This document shows, in pieces, positions 59,031 through 64,000 of a stretch of 64,000 bases of DNA. The position numbers were made by a program, and so were the translations under genes. The DNA is taken from the NCBI RefSeq assembly GCF_028554725.1, contig NC_071672.1, forward strand, positions 4,494,501 to 4,558,500, written 5' to 3'. The notes under the pieces were generated by a model. That model made no database searches, was not told where the DNA came from, and worked only from the letters and a program-made list of their open reading frames with translations. Positions within the stretch are counted from its first letter, which is position 1. The number at the start of each line of letters is the position of its first letter. This stretch comes from Zeugodacus cucurbitae. Taxonomy: Eukaryota; Arthropoda; Insecta; Diptera; Tephritidae.

Positions 59031-61284
59031 TCTTGTCATGTCTTGTCTTGTCTTGTCTTGTCTTGTCCTGTCCTGTCTTGTCTTGTCATGTCATGTCATG
59101 TCATGTGTTGTTTTGTCTTGTCTTGTCTTGTTTTGTCTTGTCTTGTCTTGTCTTGTCTTGTCTTGTCTTCTTTTGTTTTGTCTTGTTTTGTCTTGTCATG
59201 TCTTGTCTTGTCTTGTCTTGTCTTGTCTTGTCTTGTCTTGTCTTGTCTTGTCTTGTCTTGTCTTGTCTTGTTTTGTCTTGTCATGTATTATCTTGTCTTG
59301 TCTTGTCTTGTCTTGTCTTGTCTTGTGTTGTGTTGTCTTGTCTTTCCTTTGCTTGTCTTGTCTTGTCTTGTGTTGTCTTGTCTTGTCTTTTCTTTTCTTG
59401 TCTTGTCTTGTCTTGTCTTGTCTTGTCTTGTCTTGTCTTGTCTTGTCTTGTCTTCTCATGTCATACCATGTCGTATGTTGTGTTGTTTTGTCTTGTCATG
59501 TCTTGTCTTGTCTTGTCTTGTCTTGTCTTGTCTTGTCTTGTCTTGTCTTGTCTTGCCTTGTCTTGTTTTGTCTTGTCATGTATTATCTTGTCTTGTCTTG
59601 TCTTGTCTTGTCTTGTGTTGTGTTGTCTTGTCTTTCCTTTGCTTGTCTTGTCTTGTCTTGTGTTGTCTTGTCTTGTCTTTTCTTTTCTTGTCTTGTCTTG
59701 TCTTGTCTTGTCTTGTCTTGTCTTGTCTTGTCTTGTCTTGTTTTGTCTTGTCATGTATTATCTTGTCTTGTCTTGTCTTGTCTTGTCTTGTCTTGTGTTG
59801 TGTTGTCTTGTCTTTCCTTTGCTTGTCTTGTCTTGTCTTGTGTTGCCTTATCTTGTCTTGTCTTGTCTTGTCTTGTCTTGTCTTGTCTTGTCCTGTCCTG
59901 TCGTTTGTTTTGTTGTTTTGTCTTGTCTTGTTTTGTCTTGTCTTGTCTTGCCTTGTCTTGTCTTGTCTTGTCTTGTCTTGTCTTGTCTTGTCTTGTGTTG
60001 TGTTGTCTTGTCTTTCCTTTGCTTGTCTTGTCTTGTCTTGTGTTGTCTTGTCTTGTCTTTTCTTTTCTTGTCTTGTCTTGTCTTGTCTTGTCTTGTCTTG
60101 TCTTGTCTGGTCTTGTCTTGTCTTGTCTTGTCTTGTCTTTTCTTGTCTTGTTTTGTCTTGTCATGTATTATCTTGTCTTGTCTTGTCTTGTCTTCTTTTG
60201 TTTTGTCTTGTTTTGTCTTGTCATGTCTTGTCTTGTCTTGTCTTGTCTTGTCTTGTCTTGTCTTGTCTTGTCTTGTCTTGTCTTGTCTTGTCTTGTCTTG
60301 TCTTGTCTTGTTTTGTCTTGTCATGTATTATCTTGTCTTGTCTTGTCTTGTCTTGTCTTTTCTTTTCTTGTCTTGTCTTGTCTTGTCTTGTCTTGTTTTG
60401 TCATGTCTTGTCTTGTCTTGTCTTGCCTTATCTTGTCTTGTCTTGTCTTGTCTTGTCTTGTCTTGTCTTGTCCTGTCCTGTCGTTTGTTTTGTTGTTTTG
60501 TCTTGTCTTGTTTTGTCTTGTCTTGTCTTGCCTTGTCTTGTCTTGTCTTGTCTTGTCTTGTCTTGTCTTGTCTTGTCTTGTCTTGTCTTGTCTTGTCTTG
60601 TCTTGTCTTGTCCTGTCCTGTCTCGTCTTGTCATGTCATGTCATGTGTTGTTTTGTCTTGTCTTGTCTTGTTTTGTCTTGTATTGTCTTGTCTTGTCTTG
60701 TCTTGTCTTGTCTTGTCTTCTTTTGTTTTGTCTTGTCATGTCTTGTCTTCTCTTGTCCTGTCTTGTCTTGTCTTGTCTTGTCTTGTCTTGTCTTGTCTTG
60801 TCTTGTCTTGTCTTGTCTTGTCTTGTCTTGTCTTGTCTTGTCTTGTCTTGTCTTGTCTTGTCCTGTTCTGTCTTGTCTTGTCTTGTCTTGTCTTGTCATG
60901 TCTTATCTTGTCTTGTCTTGTCTTGTCTTGTCATGTCATGTCATGTCTTGTCTTGTCTTGTCTTGTCTTGTCTTGTCTTGTCTTGTCCTGTCCTGTCTTG
61001 TCTTGTCATGTCATGTCATGTCATGTCATGTGTTGTTTTGTCTTGTCTTGTCTTGTTTTGTCTTGTCTTGTCTTGTCTTGTCTTGTCTTGTCTTCTTTTG
61101 TTTTGTCTTGTTTTGTCTTGTCATGTCTTGTCTTGTCTTGTCTTGTCTTGTCTTGTCTTGTCTTGTCTTGTCTTGTCATGTCATGTCATGTGTTGTTTTG
61201 TCTTGTCTTGTCTTGTCATGTGTTGTTTTGTCTTGTCTTGTCTTGTTTTGTCTTGTCTTGTCTTGTCTTGTCTTGTCTTGTCTG

Positions 61285-61386
61285 TCATGTCATGTCATGT
61301 CATGTCATGTCATGTCATGTCATGTGTTGTGTTGTGTTGTTGTCTTGTCTTGTCTTGTCTTGTCTTGTCTGTCATGTCATGTCATG
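61285..61386. repeat. TCATG runs of 8 and 3
   Basis: Eight copies at 61,285-61,324 and three at 61,372-61,386, as at 55,802. Confidence 0.9.
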
Positions 61387-61409
61387 TGTTGTGTTGTGTT
61401 GTTGTCTTG

Positions 61410-63430
61410 TCTTGTCTTGTCATGTCTTGTCTTGTCTTGTCTTGTCATGTCTTGTCTTGTCTGGTCTTGTCTTGTCTTGTCTTGTCTTGTCTTGTCTTGT
61501 CTTGTCTTGTCTTGTCTTGTCTTGTCTTGTCTTGTCTTGTCTTGTCTTGTCTTGTCTTGTCTTGTCTTGTCTTGTCTTGTCTTGTCTTGTTCTGTTCTGT
61601 CTTGTCTTGTCATGTCATGTCATGTCATGTGTTGTTTTGTCTTGTCTTTTCTTTTCTTGTCTTGTCTTGCCTTGTCTTGTCTTGTCTTGTCTTGTCTTGT
61701 CTTGTCTTGTCTTGTTCTGTTCTGTCTTGTCTTGTCATGTCATGTCATGTCATGTCTTGTTTTGTCTTGTCATGTCTTGTCTTGTCTTGTCTTGTCTTGT
61801 CTTGTCCTGTTCTGTGTTGTCGTGTCTTGTCTGTCATGTCTTTTCTTGTCTTGTCTTGTCTTGTCTTGTCTTGTCTTGTCTTGTCTTGTCTTGTCTTGTC
61901 TTGTCTTGTCTTGTCTTGTCTTGTCTTGTCTTGTCTTGTCTTGTCTTGTCTTGTCTTGTCTGGTCTTGTCTTGTCTTGTCTTGTCTTGTCTTGTCTTGTC
62001 TTGTTTTGTCTTGTCATGTATTATCTTGTCTTGTCTTGTCTTGTCTTGTCTTGTCTTGTCCTGTTCTGTCTTGTCTTGTCATGTCATGTCATGTGTTGTC
62101 TTGTCTTGTCTTGTCTTGTCTTGTCTTGTCTTGTTTTGTCTTGTCTTGTCTTGTCTTGTCTTGTCTTGTCTTTTCTTTTCTTGTCTTGTCTTGTCTTGTC
62201 TTGTCTTGTCTTGTCTTGTCTGGTCTTGTCTTGTCTTGTCTTGTCTTGTCTTGTCTTGTCTTGTTTTGTCTTGTCATGTATTATCTTGTCTTGTCTTGTC
62301 TTGTCTTGTCTTGTCTTGTCCTGTTCTGTCTTGTCTTGTCATGTCATGTCATGTGTTGTCTTGTCTTGTCTTGTCTTGTCTTGTCTTGTCTTGTCTTGCC
62401 TTGTCTTGTCTTGTCTTGTTCTGTTCTGTCTTGTCTTGTCATGTCATGTCATGTCTTGTCTTGTCTTGTCTTGTCTTTTCTTGTCTTGTCTTGTCTTGTC
62501 TTGTCTTTTCTTGTCTTGTCTTGTCTTGTCTTGTCTTGTCTTGTCTTGTCTTGTCTTGTCTTGTCTTGTCTTGTCTTGTCTTGTCTTGTCTTGTCTTGTC
62601 TTGTCTTGTCTTGTCTTGTCTTGTCTTGTCTTGTCTTGTCTTGTCTTGTCTTGTCTTGTCTTGTCTTGTCTTGTCTTGTCTTGTCTTGTCTTGTCTTGTC
62701 TTGCCTTGTCTTGTCTTGTCTTGTTCTGTTCTGTCTTGTCTTGTCATGTCATGTCATGTCATGTCTTGTCTTGTCTTTTCTTGTCTTGTCTTGTCTTGTC
62801 TTGTCTTGTCTTTTCTTGTCTTGTCTTGTCTTGTCTTGTCTTGTCTTGTCTTGTCTTGTCTTGTCTTGTCTTGTCTTGTCTTGTCTTGTCTTGTCTTGTC
62901 TTGTCTTGTCTTGTCTTGTCTTGTCTTGTCTTGTCTTGTCTTGTCTTGTCTTGTCTTTTCTTGTCTTGTCTTGTCTTGTCTTGTCTTGTCTTGTCTTGTC
63001 TTGTCTTGTCTTGTCTTGTCTTGTCTTGTCTTGTCTTGTCTTGTCTTGTCTTGTCTTGTCTTGTCTTGTCTTGTCTTTTCTTGTCTTGTCTTGTCTTGTC
63101 TTGTCTTGTCTTGTCTTGTCTTGTCTTGTCTTGTCTTGTCTTGTCTTGTCTTGTCTTGTCTTGTCTTGTCTTGTTTTGTCTTGTCTTTTCTTTTCTTGTC
63201 TTGTCTTGTCTTGTCATGTCTTGTCTTGTCTGGTCTTGTCTTGTCTTGTCTTGTCTTGTCTTGTCTTGTCTTGTCTTGTCTTGTCTTGTCTTGTCTTGTC
63301 TTGTCTTGTCTTGTCTTGCCTTGTCTTGTCTTGTCTTGTTCTGTTCTGTCTTGTCTTGTCATGTCATGTCATGTCATGTCTTGTCTTGTCTTTTCTTGTC
63401 TTGTCTTGTCTTGTCTTGTCTTTTCTTGTC
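61410..63430. repeat. Second copy of the long-run segment F
   Basis: Same marker order as from 55,960, at an offset of about 5.5 kb, including GTGTTGTCGTGTCTTGTCTG (61,814) and the TCTTT ladder. It lacks the second half of the 850-base tandem duplication seen at 57,285-58,984. Confidence 0.75.
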
Positions 63431-63777
63431 TTGTCTTGTGTTGTGTTGTCTTGTCTTTCCTTTGCTTGTCTTGTGTTGTCTTGTCTTGTCTTTTCTTTTC
63501 TTGTCTTGTCTTGTCTTGTCTTGTCTTTTCTTGTCTTGTCTTGTCTTGTCTTGTCTTGTCTTGTCTTGTCTTGTCTTCTTTTGTTTTGTCTTGTTTTGTC
63601 TTGTCATGTCTTGTCTTGTCTTGTCTTGTCTTGTCTTGTCTTGTCTTGTCTTGTCTTGTCTTGTCTTGTCTTGTCTTGTCCTGTTCTGTCTTGTCTTGTC
63701 ATGTCATGTCATGTGTTGTTTTGTCTTGTCTTGTCTTGTTTTGTCTTGTCTTGTCTTGTCTTGTCTTGTCTTGTCTG

Positions 63778-63969
63778 TCATGTCATGTCATGTCATGTCA
63801 TGTCATGTCATGTCATGTGTTGTGTTGTGTTGTTGTCTTGTCTTGTCTTGTCTTGTCTTGTCATGTGTTGTTTTGTCTTGTCTTGTCTTGTTTTGTCTTG
63901 TCTTGTCTTGTCTTGTCTTGTCTTGTCTGTCATGTCATGTCATGTCATGTCATGTCATGTCATGTCATG
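63778..63969. repeat. Two TCATG runs of 8
   Basis: Eight copies at 63,778-63,817 and eight at 63,930-63,969. The two runs sit in a local duplication of about 152 bases, so this is not the 8 plus 6 arrangement. Confidence 0.88.
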
Positions 63970-64000
63970 TGTTGTGTTGTGTTGTTGTCTTGTCTTGTCT

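Larger units (their letters stand above)
55271..60743. repeat. Family E HOR unit 6, enlarged to 5473 bases
   Basis: The first about 660 bases follow the usual order up to a TCATG pair of 8 and 3. A segment rich in pure TCTTG and TCTTT variants (about 55,930-59,030) is then inserted before the usual second half (CTTTCCTTTG blocks near 59,342-60,013, CCTTATC, GTTTGTTTTG) returns. Confidence 0.75.
1..64000. repeat. Pentanucleotide satellite array (TCTTG)n, equal to (AAGAC)n on the opposite strand
   Basis: The whole window is a tandem array of the 5-base unit TCTTG, interrupted only by single-base variant monomers, occasional 3- or 4-base monomers and two AT-rich spacer blocks. The consensus has 40 percent G+C and places nearly all A on the - strand. 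Variants are mostly one substitution away from consensus: TCATG, TGTTG, TTTTG, TCCTG, TCGTG, CCTTG, TCTGG, TATTG, TCTTT. Variant order is conserved between distant copies, so the array is built of higher-order repeats and is not random slippage alone. AAGAC is a known simple satellite of D. melanogaster heterochromatin; this is a motif match only and does not identify the species. No gene is visible anywhere in the array. Confidence 0.98.
60744..64000. repeat. Family E HOR unit 7, enlarged type, cut by the window end
   Basis: It follows unit 6 at an offset of about 5473, rising to about 5503 at the GTGTTGTCGTG marker (56,311 and 61,814). It contains the 8 plus 3 TCATG pair and the pure-run segment, then a shorter end: one CTTTCCTTTG block (near 63,457), CTTCTTTTG and two TCATG runs of 8 at the window end. 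Confidence 0.75.

Noticed and set aside
1..64000. Telomeric repeat
   Set aside because: TCTTG/AAGAC does not match the common telomere motifs (TTAGGG, TTAGG, TTTAGGG), lacks G-runs, and shows multi-kilobase HOR structure unlike a telomere tract.
1..64000. G-quadruplex or homopurine triplex-forming array
   Set aside because: There are no runs of G, and the - strand has a C in each monomer, so it is not a homopurine tract.
1..64000. Sequencing or assembly artefact producing low-complexity sequence
   Set aside because: Not fully excluded. The conserved order of variants and the fixed AT spacers in two copies argue against random error, but exact copy numbers and exact duplications (such as 33,179 versus 35,519) need read support.

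Overview
The window is a single eukaryotic-type satellite DNA array with no credible gene. Almost every base belongs to a pentanucleotide repeat that reads TCTTG on the + strand and AAGAC on the - strand, with one-step variants (TCATG, TGTTG, TTTTG, TCCTG, TCGTG, CCTTG, TCTGG, TCTTT). The + strand is therefore mostly T, G and C and nearly lacks A. The only other sequence is a set of short AT-rich spacers in two blocks (3201-5943 and 16558-19300). This is typical of nuclear heterochromatin (pericentromeric, sex-chromosome or B-chromosome satellite). AAGAC is one of the simple satellites known from Drosophila melanogaster heterochromatin, including the Y chromosome, but a 5-base motif cannot fix the species and I do not assign one.

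The array is organised into higher-order repeats (HORs) that can be followed through rare variant monomers. From 1 to 30,150 there are two related units: a long form of about 8.5-8.6 kb that contains the AT-rich block, and a short form of about 4.7 kb that lacks it. Their order is long (1-8557), short (8558-13284), long (13285-21804), short (21805-26501), short and diverging (26502 to about 30,150). Long plus short makes a super-period of about 13.2-13.3 kb. Inside each unit there is a 115-bp duplication at the start, three copies of a roughly 364-434 bp submodule, four copies of a motif containing TGTC tetramers, and a downstream part rich in GTGTTGTGCTG and TCATG runs.

From about 30,150 to 41,560 the array changes to a second family with its own markers (CTTTCCTTTGCTTG, TAATGTATTATC, TCATACCATG, CTTCTTTTG) and a loose 2.5-2.75 kb periodicity, including an exact 620-bp duplication. 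From about 41,560 to 55,930 a related family repeats every 2.5-2.8 kb and carries paired TCATG runs of exactly 8 and then 6 copies. From 55,930 to 64,000 long, nearly pure pentamer stretches alternate with the same markers, with an 850-bp tandem duplication and a repeat of the whole segment about 5.5 kb away.

The very long open frames on both strands are consequences of the repeat. TCTTG and its reverse complement contain no stop codon in any frame and give endless LVLSC or TRQDK pentapeptides. I found no tRNA, rRNA, CRISPR array, recognisable transposon, promoter or protein domain. All alignments were made by eye, so boundaries of HOR blocks are approximate to about one to a few monomers, and copy numbers depend on the assembly being right.
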